The notes under the pieces are model-generated. The model searched no databases. It had not been told where the DNA came from and worked only from the letters and a program-made list of their open reading frames with translations. A DNA stretch of 64,000 nucleotides from Comamonadaceae bacterium (GTDB taxonomy: Bacteria > Pseudomonadota > Gammaproteobacteria > Burkholderiales > Burkholderiaceae_C), in NCBI GenBank assembly GCA_027484575.1, contig JAIXSQ010000004.1, positions 62,001 to 126,000 of the forward strand, in the 5' to 3' direction. Both the position numbers and the translations under genes were made by a program. How positions within the stretch are numbered: the stretch's first letter is position 1; each line of letters starts with the position of its first letter. Of the stretch, positions 30,014 to 39,788 are shown piece by piece.

Positions 30014-30722
30014 AGACAGCCTGCCGAATGTCGACCTGGCGCTCTTCGACCGGCCCACGGCCAGCCGCCTTGCAGGGGTAGGCGCCTCGACGCACGCGCC
30101 CCGGTTCCTGATGCTCTACGGCTCGCTGCGCGAGCGCTCATACAGCAAGCTGCTGACGCTCGAGGCGGCGCGCCTGCTGCGCGCCATGGGCGGCGAGGTG
30201 CGCATCTTCGATCCCGCCGGCCTGCCGCTGCCCGACGGCGCGCCGGACACCCACCCCAAGGTGCAGGAGCTGCGCGAGGCCGCCGGCTGGGCCGAAGGCA
30301 TGGTCTGGACCTCGCCGGAGCGCCATGGCGCAATGACCGGCATCCTGAAGGCGCAGATCGACTGGATTCCGCTGAATGTCGGCGCTGTGCGGCCGACGCA
30401 GGGCAAGACGCTGGCCGTGATGCAGGTGTCCGGCGGCTCGCAGTCCTTCAACGCCGTCAACCAGATGCGCGTGCTCGGCCGCTGGATGCGCATGCTCACC
30501 ATCCCCAACCAGTCGTCGGTGGCCAAGGCCTTCCAGGAGTTCGACGAAGCCGGCCGCATGAAGCCCTCGGCCTACTACGAGCGCGTGGTCGACGTGATGG
30601 AGGAGCTGATGAAGTTCACGCTGCTCACGCGCGACGTGGCGCCCTACCTGGTCGACCGGTACAGCGAGCGGCGCGAGAGCGCCGCCGAACTGTCGAAGCG
30701 CGTCAACCAGCGGTCGATCTGA
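29970..30722 (+). CDS. arsH: ArsH NADPH-dependent FMN oxidoreductase
   Basis: 250 residues of the flavodoxin-like NADPH:FMN reductase family. The phosphate loop [16 protein letters not shown], the [23 protein letters not shown] region and the C-terminal [13 protein letters not shown] segment are characteristic of ArsH, which oxidises trivalent organoarsenicals. No ATG is near the N-terminus. I use GTG 29970, which has AGGAGG only 3 bases upstream. GTG 30000 is a credible alternative. It overlaps arsC and is the last gene of the operon, ending 6 bases before the convergent stop of aioR. Confidence 0.9.
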   Translation: MNPSSTPRAAVSFAEDSLPNVDLALFDRPTASRLAGVGASTHAPRFLMLYGSLRERSYSKLLTLEAARLLRAMGGEVRIFDPAGLPLPDGAPDTHPKVQELREAAGWAEGMVWTSPERHGAMTGILKAQIDWIPLNVGAVRPTQGKTLAVMQVSGGSQSFNAVNQMRVLGRWMRMLTIPNQSSVAKAFQEFDEAGRMKPSAYYERVVDVMEELMKFTLLTRDVAPYLVDRYSERRESAAELSKRVNQRSI

Positions 30723-30728
30723 CCGCGC

Positions 30729-32069
30729 TCACGAGGGCCCAGCGCCGGTCTTGTCCGCCGGGCCCATTTCCAGCTTCTTCATCTTCTCCCACAGCGTCTT
30801 GCGGCTGATGCCCAGCAGCTCGGAGGTCTTCATCACGCTGCCGCCGGTGCGTTCGAGCGCACTGCGGATGTGCCGGCGCTCGGCGTCCTCGACCATGGCG
30901 TGCAGCGGCACGAAGACACCGTCGGATGTGGTCGGCGGGTCGGCAGCCGCCGACGGCCTCGGAACGTCCAGGATCCCGGCCTCGCTCAGCACGATGGCCT
31001 CCTCCAGGTAGGACCGCAGCTCGCGGGCGTTGCCCTTCCAGGTGCGCGCCATCACGTCGCGCAGGAAGGCCTCCGACATCGCCACGGGCCGTCCCTGCTC
31101 GGCGGCCAGTTGGCTCAGCATGCGCTCGGTGAGCCAGCGGATGTCCTCCGGCCGCTCGCGCAGCGGTGGCAGGCTGATGCGGATGACGGCCAGCCGGTAG
31201 AACAGGTCCTCGCGGAAGGTGCCGGCGCTCATGTCGGCATGCAGGTCGCGGTTGGTGGCCGCGATGATGCGGAAGTCGCTGCGCGTGACCTTCTCGGACC
31301 CCAGTCGGAAGAAGCTGCGCTCCTGCAGCGCACGCAGCAGCTTGGCCTGCATGCTGGCGGGCAGCTCACCCACCTCGTCCAGGAACAGGGTGCCGCCGTG
31401 GGCGCGCTCGAGATAGCCGCGGTGCAGGCGCGCCGCGCCGGTGAACGCGTTCTTCTCGTAGCCGAAGAATTCGGCCTCCATCATCGTCTCGGGCACCGCC
31501 GCGCAGTTGACGGCGATGAACTCGCCCTTGCGCGTGCTGTCACCCCACTGGTGGATGAGCTGCGCAGCCACCTCCTTGCCCACCCCCGACTCGCCGGTGA
31601 GCAGCACCGACACGCGCTGCCGCGCCACCTTGCGCACCAGGCTCTCGGCGTGCCGCATGGCCGGCGAGATGCCGAGCACGGCGTCGTCGGCCTCGGGCGA
31701 GACCGGTGAACTGGCCTCCTGGACCAGCGCCACCAGTCGCTCGATGTCGAAGGGCTTGGTCAGGTACTCGCGAGCACCGGCCCGCACGGTGGCCACGGCG
31801 TCGTTGACGCTGCCGTAGCCGGTGAGGAAGAACCAGGGCAGGGCACGCTGCGCGTCCGTCAGGCCGACGAACCACTGGGTGGCCAGGCCATCCGTCAGGC
31901 GCACGTCGCTGATCACCGCGTTGAACGCTCCCCCTGACTTGGCAGCCAGGGCCTCGGCCGCCTCGGCCAGGCGCCGACACCAGCGCACCTCGAAGCCTTC
32001 CAGCTCGAAGCGCTGGACCAGCGATTCGCCCATGATCGGGTCGTCTTCAATCAGCAGCAGGGTCTTCAT
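30729..32069 (-). CDS. aioR: AioR-like sigma-54-dependent response regulator
   Basis: 446 residues: receiver domain with phospho-acceptor Asp55 (VISDVRL), AAA+ domain with Walker A GESGVGKE (159-166) and Walker [10 protein letters not shown], and a C-terminal Fis-type helix-turn-helix. The sigma-54 contact loop reads NAFTGA (207-212) instead of GAFTGA, a change in its first residue. It is the partner of the upstream sensor kinase (23-base overlap) and would activate the -24/-12 promoter before aioB. It converges on arsH with only 6 bases between, so the two transcripts must run into each other. Confidence 0.92.
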   Translation of the reverse strand: MKTLLLIEDDPIMGESLVQRFELEGFEVRWCRRLAEAAEALAAKSGGAFNAVISDVRLTDGLATQWFVGLTDAQRALPWFFLTGYGSVNDAVATVRAGAREYLTKPFDIERLVALVQEASSPVSPEADDAVLGISPAMRHAESLVRKVARQRVSVLLTGESGVGKEVAAQLIHQWGDSTRKGEFIAVNCAAVPETMMEAEFFGYEKNAFTGAARLHRGYLERAHGGTLFLDEVGELPASMQAKLLRALQERSFFRLGSEKVTRSDFRIIAATNRDLHADMSAGTFREDLFYRLAVIRISLPPLRERPEDIRWLTERMLSQLAAEQGRPVAMSEAFLRDVMARTWKGNARELRSYLEEAIVLSEAGILDVPRPSAAADPPTTSDGVFVPLHAMVEDAERRHIRSALERTGGSVMKTSELLGISRKTLWEKMKKLEMGPADKTGAGPS

Positions 32070-33498
32070 GGGATTCGCGGTTGGGGATCCAGAACACCAG
32101 CCGGGTGCCTTGCCCGTGCCGGTGGTCGACGTCGAAGCCGCCGCCGTACTGCGTGGCGATCTCGCGGCAGACCCACAGGCCGAAGCCGCGCGGGTCGTCG
32201 CCGCTCTCCGCCGTGACGATGGCTTCCAGCGCGTCGTGCGACAGCGCCTTGCCGGCGTGGGACACGCTGAAGGACAGCCGGTCGGCGTCGGCGTGCAACT
32301 GCGCGTGCACGGCACCGTCGGCACCTGCGGCCGAGATGCCGTTGAGCAGCATGTTCAGCATCACCTGGCGCAGGGCGGCAGAGGGCGCCCTGATGGCCGA
32401 GTCGACCTCGGTCGCCGTGGTCAGCGTCACCTGGCGTCGGGCCAGGTCGGGCTGCACCAGCGTCACCACGTCGGTGAAGTCCTCGATCTCGAGCGGGCGG
32501 TCCTCGATCCTGGCCTGCGGCAGCAGTGCCGCCACCGTGGTCTGGATCTGATGCAGGCCGCGCCGCAGCAGGTCCAGCGTGCGCAGCCGGGTCTCTTCCG
32601 ATGCGCCGTGGACCCGCAAGGTCTGCGTTGCCGTGAGCAGGCCGCCGAGCGGGTTGTTGATCTCGTGCGCCACGGCGGCCGTGATGCGGCCGACGGCAGC
32701 CATGCGTTCGGCCGACAAGGCGCGGCGTTCGGCCTGCTGGCGCACCTGCAGCTCGGAGATCAGCCGCTCGACCGCCTCGCCGATGCGTCCCAGCTCCGGG
32801 TCCTGCGTGCGCGGCAACTGGCTGCGCAGCTCCGCCGGCTCCACCCGACCGATGCGCTCGATGACCTGGGCCACCTTCAGCACCGGCGCCGTCATGCGCT
32901 GGCCAATCCACCAACCTGCCGGCAGCAGCAGGAAGGCCGCCAGGCCGACACCGATCAGGGCCGGCTCGGTAAGCGCGGCCCAGTTGGCCGCGAACACCGG
33001 CGCATCGACCTCGATGTAGGTGAAGCCCAGGACCTGGCCGTCCTCACTGCGGATCGGCTCCAGCAAGGCGATGCCGCCGTCGGCGCGCTCGATCCGCTGG
33101 CGCTGCCGGACTTCGGCCGCACCGGGCAGGGTGTGTCCGCCAACGGTCTGACCCAGCCAGGGCCGCGCCGTCGGCATGTGCTGCGGCTCCGAGCTGGCGA
33201 ACACGTGGCCGTCGCTGTCGAGCACGGCCACGCGGGCCTGGCTGGCGGTGGCGCCGGGGATCAGGCTCACGGTGTTGCGCAGCAGGGCAAAGACACGCCA
33301 GGTGTCATCGGCCGCCAGTAGGGGCAGGGATTGGGCGCTGAGCAGTTGCGCTGCGCGGTCCACCGTGGCCAGGGTTTCAGCGCGCGCAGTCCGCGCGAAG
33401 ATCTGCGCGGCCACGGTCGTGACCAGCAGCGCGGCCACCACGACGGCAAGCGACAACCCGAGGGGAATCTGCACCCGGTAGGGTAGGCGAGACAGCAT
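32047..33498 (-). CDS. aioS: AioS-like sensor histidine kinase
   Basis: 483 residues: TM helix at about 12-32, periplasmic sensor domain (about 33-177), second TM helix at about 178-198, HAMP linker, then HisKA with the phosphorylated His278 in AAVAHEINNPLGG and an HATPase domain (N-box QVMLNMLLNGISAAG; GFGLWVCREIA). It is co-transcribed with aioX 28 bases upstream, the predicted arsenite-binding protein that supplies the input, and its end overlaps aioR. It would phosphorylate Asp55 of AioR. Confidence 0.92.
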   Translation of the reverse strand: MLSRLPYRVQIPLGLSLAVVVAALLVTTVAAQIFARTARAETLATVDRAAQLLSAQSLPLLAADDTWRVFALLRNTVSLIPGATASQARVAVLDSDGHVFASSEPQHMPTARPWLGQTVGGHTLPGAAEVRQRQRIERADGGIALLEPIRSEDGQVLGFTYIEVDAPVFAANWAALTEPALIGVGLAAFLLLPAGWWIGQRMTAPVLKVAQVIERIGRVEPAELRSQLPRTQDPELGRIGEAVERLISELQVRQQAERRALSAERMAAVGRITAAVAHEINNPLGGLLTATQTLRVHGASEETRLRTLDLLRRGLHQIQTTVAALLPQARIEDRPLEIEDFTDVVTLVQPDLARRQVTLTTATEVDSAIRAPSAALRQVMLNMLLNGISAAGADGAVHAQLHADADRLSFSVSHAGKALSHDALEAIVTAESGDDPRGFGLWVCREIATQYGGGFDVDHRHGQGTRLVFWIPNRESHEDPAAD

Positions 33499-33526
33499 CG
33501 GGAGCTCCCGTCCTTCCCTCAGGGAC

Positions 33527-34387
33527 TCAGGCGGGCACGCCCGCGCCCGGCACGCTGCGCGCGAGCTGACGGATCGACTCGAACAGCGCAGGCTGCCCGG
33601 CGATGAAGCCGTCCAGGTTGAGCGACTTGAGCAGCGAACGGCCGATGTCGTCGCCCGCCATGCCGAGCAGACCCTGCTGCAGGGCCTTCAGGCGGGCAGG
33701 GGCGGTCTGGGCGGCCGCCACCAGCGGCGGGAAGGCGTGCTGCCGAGACTTCCAGATCACCTCGGTCTGCATCGCGCCGGCCATGCCCTGCAGCCGCATC
33801 GTCTCCCACACATAGCCGTCGATCGAGCCGGCGTCGGCCAGGCGCGTGGCCACGGCGTCGGCCACGTTGCGGTGCCCATGCGCGAAGAAGCCGCGCTTGA
33901 GGTCGCGGTGGCCCAGGCCCGCAGCCGCCAGTTCCCCCTGGGCCACCAGCCAGCCGGAGTTCGACAGCGGGTCGGAATACGCAAACACCTTGCCGGCCAG
34001 GTCGCCCCAGTCACTCACCGCGCCGGGCCCCTGGGCACCGAGAGGCCGGATCAGGTAGGACTGGTACACGGGCTGGCCCCGGTACAGCGGCACGGCAAGC
34101 AACTGCAGCTGCGCCTGAAAGCGCACATAGGGATAGCCGCAGGTCCAGGCGGCGTCCACCTGTCCGTTGTTCAGCAGGTCGTGCACCGACTGGTACTGGT
34201 CGCGCGCGGTGAAGCTCACGGCCGCGCCCAGGCGCTGCGAGAGGTACTCCGACCAGCGCGATAGGAACGCGGCCTGGTCGGCCAGGATTACCGCGGTGAG
34301 CCCGATGCGCAGCGGCTGCTGCGCCTGCACCAGCTGTGGCGTCGCAATGAGCGCGGCCGTCCCGGTCATCCAGCGTCGGCGGTTCAA
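33527..34387 (-). CDS. aioX: AioX-like periplasmic arsenite-binding protein
   Basis: 286 residues of the PhnD/SsuA-type substrate-binding family, the fold of AioX, which binds arsenite and signals to AioS. A signal with a twin-arginine look (NRRRWMTGTAALIATPQLVQA) begins at a TTG start. TTG 34387 is preferred over ATG 34369 because GGGAG lies 7 bases upstream and the arginines are needed. One cysteine in DAAWTCGYPYVRF corresponds to the conserved AioX Cys thought to contact arsenite. It is the first gene of the aioXSR operon and diverges from aioBA. Confidence 0.88.
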   Translation of the reverse strand: MNRRRWMTGTAALIATPQLVQAQQPLRIGLTAVILADQAAFLSRWSEYLSQRLGAAVSFTARDQYQSVHDLLNNGQVDAAWTCGYPYVRFQAQLQLLAVPLYRGQPVYQSYLIRPLGAQGPGAVSDWGDLAGKVFAYSDPLSNSGWLVAQGELAAAGLGHRDLKRGFFAHGHRNVADAVATRLADAGSIDGYVWETMRLQGMAGAMQTEVIWKSRQHAFPPLVAAAQTAPARLKALQQGLLGMAGDDIGRSLLKSLNLDGFIAGQPALFESIRQLARSVPGAGVPA

Positions 34388-34399
34388 GGCGTGCTCCCG

Positions 34400-34417
34400 T
34401 GTTTCGATTCCGAAACA
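34400..34417. promoter_or_regulatory. Perfect palindrome, likely AioR upstream activating site
   Basis: TGTTTCG-ATTC-CGAAACA is a perfect inverted repeat with 7-base arms in the aioX-aioB intergenic region. Its centre is about 92 bases upstream of the sigma-54 promoter, the spacing expected of an enhancer for an NtrC-family activator. Confidence 0.7.
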
Positions 34418-34500
34418 TAGAGGTGAGGCATGCGTTACGCCATCCGGACCGCCCCGGAGTCGAGAACCTCCAAGCCGTTGATTTCATTGGAGGGAGCTCG

Positions 34501-34515
34501 TGGCATGGGGCTTGC
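34501..34515 (+). promoter_or_regulatory. Sigma-54 (-24/-12) promoter of aioBA
   Basis: TGGCATGGGGCTTGC has GG and GC exactly 10 bases apart and matches the consensus TGGCAyr-N4-TTGC at every fixed position. Transcription would start near 34527, leaving a 41-base leader before the aioB ATG. Confidence 0.85.
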
Positions 34516-34567
34516 GGGACCACGGTGGTTCGTTGCGTCCATTCCAACCACAAACCGGAGACAAGCC

Positions 34568-35098
34568 ATGCAGGAGCACAAGCTCAGCCGCCGCATCTTC
34601 CTCAAATCCAGCACCAGTGCCGCCGCCGCGGTCGGTGCCGCCGGCACGGCGCTCGTGCCCGGCGCGGCCCAGGCTGCCGCACCCGCCGGCAGCACCGCCA
34701 CCAACCTCAACTACCCCAAGCGCAGCGTCGGCAAGGCCGGCGGCATGCCGGTCAACCAGGCGGTCAGCTTCAGCTACCCCGATGCCAGCTCGCCCTGCGT
34801 GGCGCTGCGCATGGGCTCGGCCGTGCCGGGCGGCGTCGGCCCGAACCAGGACATCGTGGCCTTCAGCTCGCTGTGCACGCACATGGGCTGCCCGGTGGCC
34901 TACGACGGTGGCACCAAGACCTTCAAGTGCAACTGCCACTTCTCCATCTTCGACCCCGAGAACGGCGGCCAGATGGTGTGCGGCCAGGCCACCGAAGACC
35001 TGCCCAAGGTGCTGCTCGAGTACGACGCCCGCACCGACACGGTCGCTGCCGTCGGTGTCGACGGCCTGATCTACGGCCGCCAGGCCAACGTCCTGTAA
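34568..35098 (+). CDS. aioB: Arsenite oxidase small subunit (Rieske)
   Basis: 176 residues. A Tat signal (SRRIFLKSS, then a hydrophobic Ala-rich run) is followed by a Rieske [2Fe-2S] domain with ligands Cys103/His105 (CTHMGC) and Cys121/His124 (CNCH). Cys108 and Cys123 can form the domain disulfide. It passes electrons from the molybdenum subunit to a periplasmic cytochrome, and the Tat signal carries the whole folded complex out. ATG 34568 has GGAG 7 bases upstream. It sits 10 bases before aioA, driven by the sigma-54 promoter at 34501. Confidence 0.94.
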   Translation: MQEHKLSRRIFLKSSTSAAAAVGAAGTALVPGAAQAAAPAGSTATNLNYPKRSVGKAGGMPVNQAVSFSYPDASSPCVALRMGSAVPGGVGPNQDIVAFSSLCTHMGCPVAYDGGTKTFKCNCHFSIFDPENGGQMVCGQATEDLPKVLLEYDARTDTVAAVGVDGLIYGRQANVL

Positions 35099-35108
35099 GG
35101 AGCGCGGC

Positions 35109-37592
35109 ATGAGCACCCAGATCAAGGACCGCATCGCGCTTCCCCCGAAGGACGCGCAGAAGACCAACATGACCTGCCACTTCTGCATCGTGGGCTGCGG
35201 CTACCACGTGTACAAGTGGGACGCCAACCGCGAAGGCGGCCGCGCCGCCGGCCAGAACGCCCTCGGCGTGGACTTCACGCGGCAGGTGCCGCCGCTGCAG
35301 ATCACGATGACCAAGGCGATGACCAACACGGTCACCGACCACAGCGGCAAGCGCTGGAACATCATGATCGTGCCCGACAAGGGCTGCAGCGTGAACAGCG
35401 GCCTGTCGTCCACGCGCGGCGGCAAGATGGCCTCGTACATGTACGCGCACGACGGCATCGGCCGCGACCGCCTGAAGAGCCCGCGCATCAATCGAGGCGA
35501 CCAGTGGCTCGACACCAGCTGGGACAACGCCCTGGCCATCTACGCCGGCCTGACCAAGAAGATCCTAGACAGCGACGGACCCAGCGGCCTGCTGTACGAC
35601 TGCTTCGACCACGGCGGTGCCGGCGGCGGCTTCGAGAACACCTGGGGCACGGGCAAGCTGATGTTCACGGCCCTGCAGACGCCGATGGTGCGCATCCACA
35701 ACCGGCCGGCCTACAACAGCGAGTGCCACGCCACGCGCGAGATGGGCGTGGGCGAGCTGAACAACAGCTACGAGGACGCCCAGCTGTCGGACTGCATCGT
35801 GGCCGTCGGCTGCAACTCCTACGAGACGCAGACCAACTACTTCCTCAACCACTGGCTGCCCAACCTGAACGGCGGCACGGTGGACAAGAAGAAAGCGCGC
35901 TTCGCGGGCGAAACCGCGGCGGCGGCGAAGATCGTCATCGTCGATCCGCGGCGCTCGGCCACCGTCGCCATCTGCGAACAGATCGCGGGCAAGGACAACG
36001 TGCTGCACCTGGACATCGAGCCCGGGTCGGACACGGCGCTTTTCAACACGCTGCTGACCTACGTGGTCGACCAGGGTTGGCATGACAAGGACTACATCGC
36101 GAAGTTCACGAAGGGTTTCGATGACGCGATGAAGGTCAACCGCATGTCGCTGGAAGAAGGTTCGAAGGCGACCGGCATCCCGGTGGCGAAGATCCGGCAG
36201 GCGGCGGAGTGGGCCTACAAGCCCAAGGCCTCGGGCCACCGGCCGCGCACCTTCCACGCCTACGAGAAGGGCATCATCTGGGGCAACGACAACTACGTCA
36301 TCCAGAGCGCCCTCGTGAGCCTGGTGCTCGCGACGCAGAACGTCGGCCGGCGCGGCACCGGCGTGTGCCGCATGGGCGGCCACCAGGAGGGCTACACCCG
36401 GCCGCCGTACCCCGGCGACAAGAAGATCTACATCGACCAGGAGGTCATCCAGGGCCGCGGGCTGATGTACACGATCTGGGGCACCAACCCCTTCCAGACC
36501 ACGCTCAACGCCGAGGAGCACCGCCGCGTTCTCGGGCGCCGCGCGCAGATCGTCAACGAAGCCATGGCGCGCGCCAAGGGCGCGAGCGTCGAGCAGATGG
36601 TGGACATCATCTACGACGCCTGCAAGAACAAGGGCGGCATGTACGTGGTGGGCATCAACCTCTACCCGACCACGCTGGCGGAGGAGGCGCACATGCTGCT
36701 GCCGGCCACGCACCCGGGCGAGATGAACCTGACCTCGATGAACGGCGAGCGGCGCCTGCGGCTTTCCGAGAAGTTCATGGATCCGCCCGGCTCGGCCAAG
36801 CCCGACTGCCTGATCGCTGCCGACATCGCCAACACGCTGAAGGCGATGTACCTGAAGGACGGCAAGGCCGAGATGGCCAAGCGCTTCGACGGCTTCGACT
36901 GGAAGACCGAGGAGGACGCCTTCAACGACGGCTTCCGCCGTGCCGGCCGCCCTGGCGCGCCGCCGATCGACAGCCAGGGCGGCGACACCGGTCATCTGGC
37001 GACCTACGCGCTGCTGCGCAAGGCCGGCAACAACGGCGTGCAGCTGCCCATCCAGCGCGTCGAGGGCGACAAGCTGATCGGCACCGAGATCCACTATGCC
37101 GACGGCAAGTTCGACACCAAGGACGGCAAGGCCGAGTTCAAGCCGGCACCCTGGAACGGGCTGCCGAAGATCGTGGCCGACCAGAAGGCCAAGCACCGCT
37201 ACTGGATCAACAACGGCCGCGCCAACGAGGTCTGGCAGACCGCGTACCACGACCAGTACAACAGCTTCGTGCGCGACCGCTACCCGATGGCCTACCTGGA
37301 GATGAACCCCGAGGACGCGCGCACGCTGGGCGTGGCCGCCGGCGACGTGGTGGAGGTCTTCAACGACTTCGGCAGCACCTATGCGATGGCCTACCCGATG
37401 AAGGCCATCAAACCGGGCCAGACCTTCATGCTGTTCGGCTACATCAAGGGTGTGGCGGGCGACGTCACCAGCCCCTGGGTCGACCGCAACGTCATCCCCT
37501 ACTACAAGGGCACCTGGGGCAGCATCAAACGGGTGGGCAGCGTCGACGACTGGAAGCAGAGCATCAGCTTCAAGGAGCGGCGCTTCGCCTGA
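35109..37592 (+). CDS. aioA: Arsenite oxidase large subunit (molybdopterin)
   Basis: 827 residues, the normal size of AioA. The N-terminal iron-sulfur motif Cys23-x2-Cys26-x3-Cys30 ([10 protein letters not shown]) holds the [3Fe-4S] cluster. It is followed by the bis-MGD molybdenum folds ([38 protein letters not shown]). It oxidises arsenite to arsenate in the periplasm and has no signal of its own, riding on the AioB Tat signal. No cytochrome gene follows. Instead a hairpin terminator and a nitroreductase gene are next, so the electron acceptor is encoded elsewhere. Confidence 0.95.
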   Translation: MSTQIKDRIALPPKDAQKTNMTCHFCIVGCGYHVYKWDANREGGRAAGQNALGVDFTRQVPPLQITMTKAMTNTVTDHSGKRWNIMIVPDKGCSVNSGLSSTRGGKMASYMYAHDGIGRDRLKSPRINRGDQWLDTSWDNALAIYAGLTKKILDSDGPSGLLYDCFDHGGAGGGFENTWGTGKLMFTALQTPMVRIHNRPAYNSECHATREMGVGELNNSYEDAQLSDCIVAVGCNSYETQTNYFLNHWLPNLNGGTVDKKKARFAGETAAAAKIVIVDPRRSATVAICEQIAGKDNVLHLDIEPGSDTALFNTLLTYVVDQGWHDKDYIAKFTKGFDDAMKVNRMSLEEGSKATGIPVAKIRQAAEWAYKPKASGHRPRTFHAYEKGIIWGNDNYVIQSALVSLVLATQNVGRRGTGVCRMGGHQEGYTRPPYPGDKKIYIDQEVIQGRGLMYTIWGTNPFQTTLNAEEHRRVLGRRAQIVNEAMARAKGASVEQMVDIIYDACKNKGGMYVVGINLYPTTLAEEAHMLLPATHPGEMNLTSMNGERRLRLSEKFMDPPGSAKPDCLIAADIANTLKAMYLKDGKAEMAKRFDGFDWKTEEDAFNDGFRRAGRPGAPPIDSQGGDTGHLATYALLRKAGNNGVQLPIQRVEGDKLIGTEIHYADGKFDTKDGKAEFKPAPWNGLPKIVADQKAKHRYWINNGRANEVWQTAYHDQYNSFVRDRYPMAYLEMNPEDARTLGVAAGDVVEVFNDFGSTYAMAYPMKAIKPGQTFMLFGYIKGVAGDVTSPWVDRNVIPYYKGTWGSIKRVGSVDDWKQSISFKERRFA

Positions 37593-37634
37593 ACCGCTCG
37601 CCTTGTCTCCTCGCGGCGCGGGGCGCCGTGTTGT

Positions 37635-37663
37635 GGGGGGTGCCTGCGGGCACCCCCGTTTTC
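37635..37663 (+). terminator. Rho-independent terminator after aioA
   Basis: GGGGGTGCC-tgcg-GGCACCCCC (37636-37657) followed by GTTTTC, 43 bases after the aioA stop. The next gene begins at 37680, so partial read-through may supply it. Confidence 0.8.
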
Positions 37664-37679
37664 AGGAGGATGCCCAGGA

Positions 37680-38372
37680 ATGGAATCTCAGTCTGCCCCC
37701 AGAGTTCGCGACACCACGGATGACCGCCGATCGCTGCCGCGCGGCATCGGCAGCCCCTTCGAGGCGGCCGATCCCGATGGTTTCGCCTTCGCGCGTACCC
37801 TTATCGAGACGCGCCGCAACGTGTCACCGAAACGGCTGGTCGAGCCCGGGCCGTCGCCGCAGCAGTTCGAAGCCTTGATGTCGCTGGCAGCCGCCGCGCC
37901 GGACCATGGCCTGCTGACGCCGTGGCGTTTCATCGTCGTGCCGGCCAGCCAGCGGTCTGCGCTGGCCGAGGTCTTTGCGCTGGCGCTGATCGATCGCGAT
38001 CCGGGTGCGACGCTGGAACAGATCGAGTCGGCCCGCGAGAAGGCCTACCGGGCGCCGTTGCTGATGGTGGCGGTGGCCTGCCTGGGCCCGCGTGAGCCCG
38101 ACATCCCGCGGCTCGAGCGCATGATTTCCATGGGCGCTGCCGTGCAGAACATCCTGCTGGGCGCGCATGCCATGGGCTTCGGCGCCGGGTTGACCAGCGG
38201 GCAGGCGATGAAGTCCAGACGCATGCACCAGCTGTGCGGCCTGGGGCATGAGGAGTGGGCTGTGTGCTGCGTGAACATCGGCACCGTCAGCCGCAGCAAG
38301 GCGGGCTCACGCATGCGCCCATTGCCGGCCGACTTCGTCAGCGAATTGGGCGCTGCACCCGTCGTCAGCTGA
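37680..38372 (+). CDS. Nitroreductase-family flavoprotein
   Basis: 230 residues of the nitroreductase/BluB fold. FMN-contacting stretches are ETRRNVSPKRLVEPG, AAAPDHGLLTPWRF and MGAAVQNILLGAHAMGFGAG. It would be a cytoplasmic NAD(P)H-dependent reductase. It follows aioA after the terminator, and nitroreductases are found downstream of arsenite oxidase genes in several proteobacteria, though the role is not known. The first 25 residues before SPFEAADPDG are poorly conserved-looking, so the true start could be a later codon. Confidence 0.82.
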   Translation: MESQSAPRVRDTTDDRRSLPRGIGSPFEAADPDGFAFARTLIETRRNVSPKRLVEPGPSPQQFEALMSLAAAAPDHGLLTPWRFIVVPASQRSALAEVFALALIDRDPGATLEQIESAREKAYRAPLLMVAVACLGPREPDIPRLERMISMGAAVQNILLGAHAMGFGAGLTSGQAMKSRRMHQLCGLGHEEWAVCCVNIGTVSRSKAGSRMRPLPADFVSELGAAPVVS

Positions 38373-38401
38373 GGGAACCGGACCTCATCCGCTACCGGCA
38401 G

Positions 38402-38653
38402 TCAGCCGCAGCATCCACCGGGGTTGCCTTCCAAGCCCTGAACACGCTGCACCTGGATCGGCGGGCAAGGTACGGTGCCGTACGAGCAGTAGACACAGCA
38501 GTCACCGACTTTTGGCCTCAGGATCGCGCGGCAACCCTCGCACTCGTAGAACCACTGGCACGCGTCGGTGGGCATGATCTCGGTCTTGGCATGTCCGCAG
38601 TTCGGACAGGTCAGCGTCGAGTTGAAGTCTGCGGAGAAGGCGGTCGACGTCAC
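38402..38653 (-). CDS. GDCCVxC domain-containing protein
   Basis: 83 residues with a zinc-ribbon pattern (TCPNCGHAKTE, then YECEGCRAILRPK) and the name-giving GDCCVYCSYGTVPCPPIQ, ending in GGCCG. The family is a small cysteine-rich cytoplasmic protein frequently beside mercury or other metal genes, with no tested function. The start overlaps the merP stop by 4 bases, so it is co-translated with merTP and is probably under the same promoter. Confidence 0.85.
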   Translation of the reverse strand: MTSTAFSADFNSTLTCPNCGHAKTEIMPTDACQWFYECEGCRAILRPKVGDCCVYCSYGTVPCPPIQVQRVQGLEGNPGGCCG

Positions 38654-38940
38654 TTCGGTTCTCCGACCACCGTCGAAGGGTAGCCCGCATCCCTGGTCGC
38701 CCGCGTCAGAGCCTCGACGCTGGTCTTCGCGTCGTCGAAACTGACGACGGCCTGCCGCTTGGCGAAGTCGACTTCGGTCCGGCCGACACCCTCAACCTTG
38801 CTCAGCGCCTTCTTCACCGTGATCGGACACACCGCGCAGTCCATCGTCGGCAGGGCCAGGGTGATGGTGCGCGGTGCGCTCCACGCGGACGCTGCCAATG
38901 CAGCACACAGGGCAAAGACCAGCCACGTTTTCATGTCCAT
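38650..38940 (-). CDS. merP: MerP-like periplasmic mercury-binding protein
   Basis: 96 residues: signal peptide (WLVFALCAALAASAWSA) and one HMA domain with the metal motif TMDCAVC (Cys35, Cys38) and the usual GVGRTEVDFAKRQAVVSFDD strands. MerP binds Hg(II) in the periplasm and hands it to MerT. It lies 11 bases after merT and 4 bases into the GDCCVxC gene. No merA (mercuric reductase) gene is in the window, so Hg(II) brought in by this pair would not be reduced by a local enzyme. Confidence 0.9.
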   Translation of the reverse strand: MDMKTWLVFALCAALAASAWSAPRTITLALPTMDCAVCPITVKKALSKVEGVGRTEVDFAKRQAVVSFDDAKTSVEALTRATRDAGYPSTVVGEPK

Positions 38941-38951
38941 GCTTCCTTCGG

Positions 38952-39335
38952 TCAGTAGAACCATGGGGCCGCCCAGGGGAAGACCAACGCCACCGCCACC
39001 AGCATCGCCACCGCCACGAACAGCAGCCGGTAGCTGCGGCGCACCCTGGGCACGGCACATACCTCGCCTGGCGCGCAGACAGCGGCCGGCCGCCAGATGC
39101 GTCGCGCCGCCAGCCACAGTGCACCGAGCGCGAGCGCGATGAACAGAGGCCGCCAGGGCTCCAGTGCCGCGAGGTTGCCGATCCAGGCGCCTGAGACGCC
39201 GAGGCTCAGCAGCAGAAGCGGGCCCAGGCAGCAGCCCGAGGCCAGCAGGGCCGCAAGGGCGCCCGCCAGCAAGGGTGCGCCCCCGCCATCGGACGGTGCG
39301 CCGGATGACGAGTCTGCGACCGGATGCGTAGCCAT
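38952..39335 (-). CDS. merT: MerT-like mercuric transport membrane protein
   Basis: 127 residues, three predicted helices, with the cysteine pair of helix 1 ([15 protein letters not shown], Cys35-Cys36) and the loop pair Cys87/Cys93 ([11 protein letters not shown]). It imports Hg(II) from MerP. It diverges from merR across the overlong MerR-type promoter at 39342-39372. The N-terminal 20 residues are hydrophilic and longer than in classic MerT. Confidence 0.9.
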   Translation of the reverse strand: MATHPVADSSSGAPSDGGGAPLLAGALAALLASGCCLGPLLLLSLGVSGAWIGNLAALEPWRPLFIALALGALWLAARRIWRPAAVCAPGEVCAVPRVRRSYRLLFVAVAMLVAVALVFPWAAPWFY

Positions 39336-39341
39336 GCAAGC

Positions 39342-39372
39342 AGCATACTTCCGTACCCAAGTACGGAGTCAA
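39342..39372 (-). promoter_or_regulatory. MerR-dependent mer promoter/operator
   Basis: On the minus strand TTGACT (39367-39372) and TATGCT (39342-39347) are separated by 19 bases. The spacer holds TCCGTAC-ccaa-GTACGGA (39350-39367), the standard mer palindrome. It drives merT-merP-GDCCVxC and is shared with the merR start region. Confidence 0.9.
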
Positions 39373-39377
39373 GCGAG

Positions 39378-39788
39378 ATGCCCGAAGCCACGGACACACT
39401 GACCATCGGTGCATTGGCCGCCGCGGCGGGCGTGAATGTCGAGACGATTCGCTTCTACCAGCGCCGCGGTCTGCTCGATGAACCCAAGCGCCCTTGGCGC
39501 AGCGTGCGACGCTATGGCGCACAGGATGCAGCGCGTGTGCGCTTCATCAAATCGGCCCAGCGCATCGGATTCAGTCTCGACGAAGTGGCGCAACTGCTGC
39601 AACTCGAAGACGGCACGCGCTGCACGCAAGCGCGCGAGATCGCGGAGCACCGGCTGGTCGACGTGCGCCAGCGGCTCGTTGACTTGCAGTGCATCGAGGG
39701 CGCTCTGGCGGCCCTGGTGGCACGCTGCAGAGGCGCCCGCGGCCGTGTGGCGTGTCCGCTGATCGCGTCCTTGCAGGAGGCGGCGTGA
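39378..39788 (+). CDS. merR: MerR mercury-responsive regulator
   Basis: 136 residues. The winged helix ([26 protein letters not shown]) and the mercury ligands Cys82, Cys117 and Cys126 fit MerR of Tn501/Tn21 almost residue for residue in position. It diverges from merT and represses or activates from the palindrome at 39350-39367. The stop overlaps the ynfA start (TGATG), tying the two together. Start ATG 39378 was chosen because the upstream extension runs through the operator. Confidence 0.93.
   Translation: MPEATDTLTIGALAAAAGVNVETIRFYQRRGLLDEPKRPWRSVRRYGAQDAARVRFIKSAQRIGFSLDEVAQLLQLEDGTRCTQAREIAEHRLVDVRQRLVDLQCIEGALAALVARCRGARGRVACPLIASLQEAA

Noticed and set aside
35565..37250. Minus-strand open frame of 561 codons antisense to aioA
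   Set aside because: It is the shadow of a fully conserved molybdopterin subunit and has no recognisable sequence of its own.
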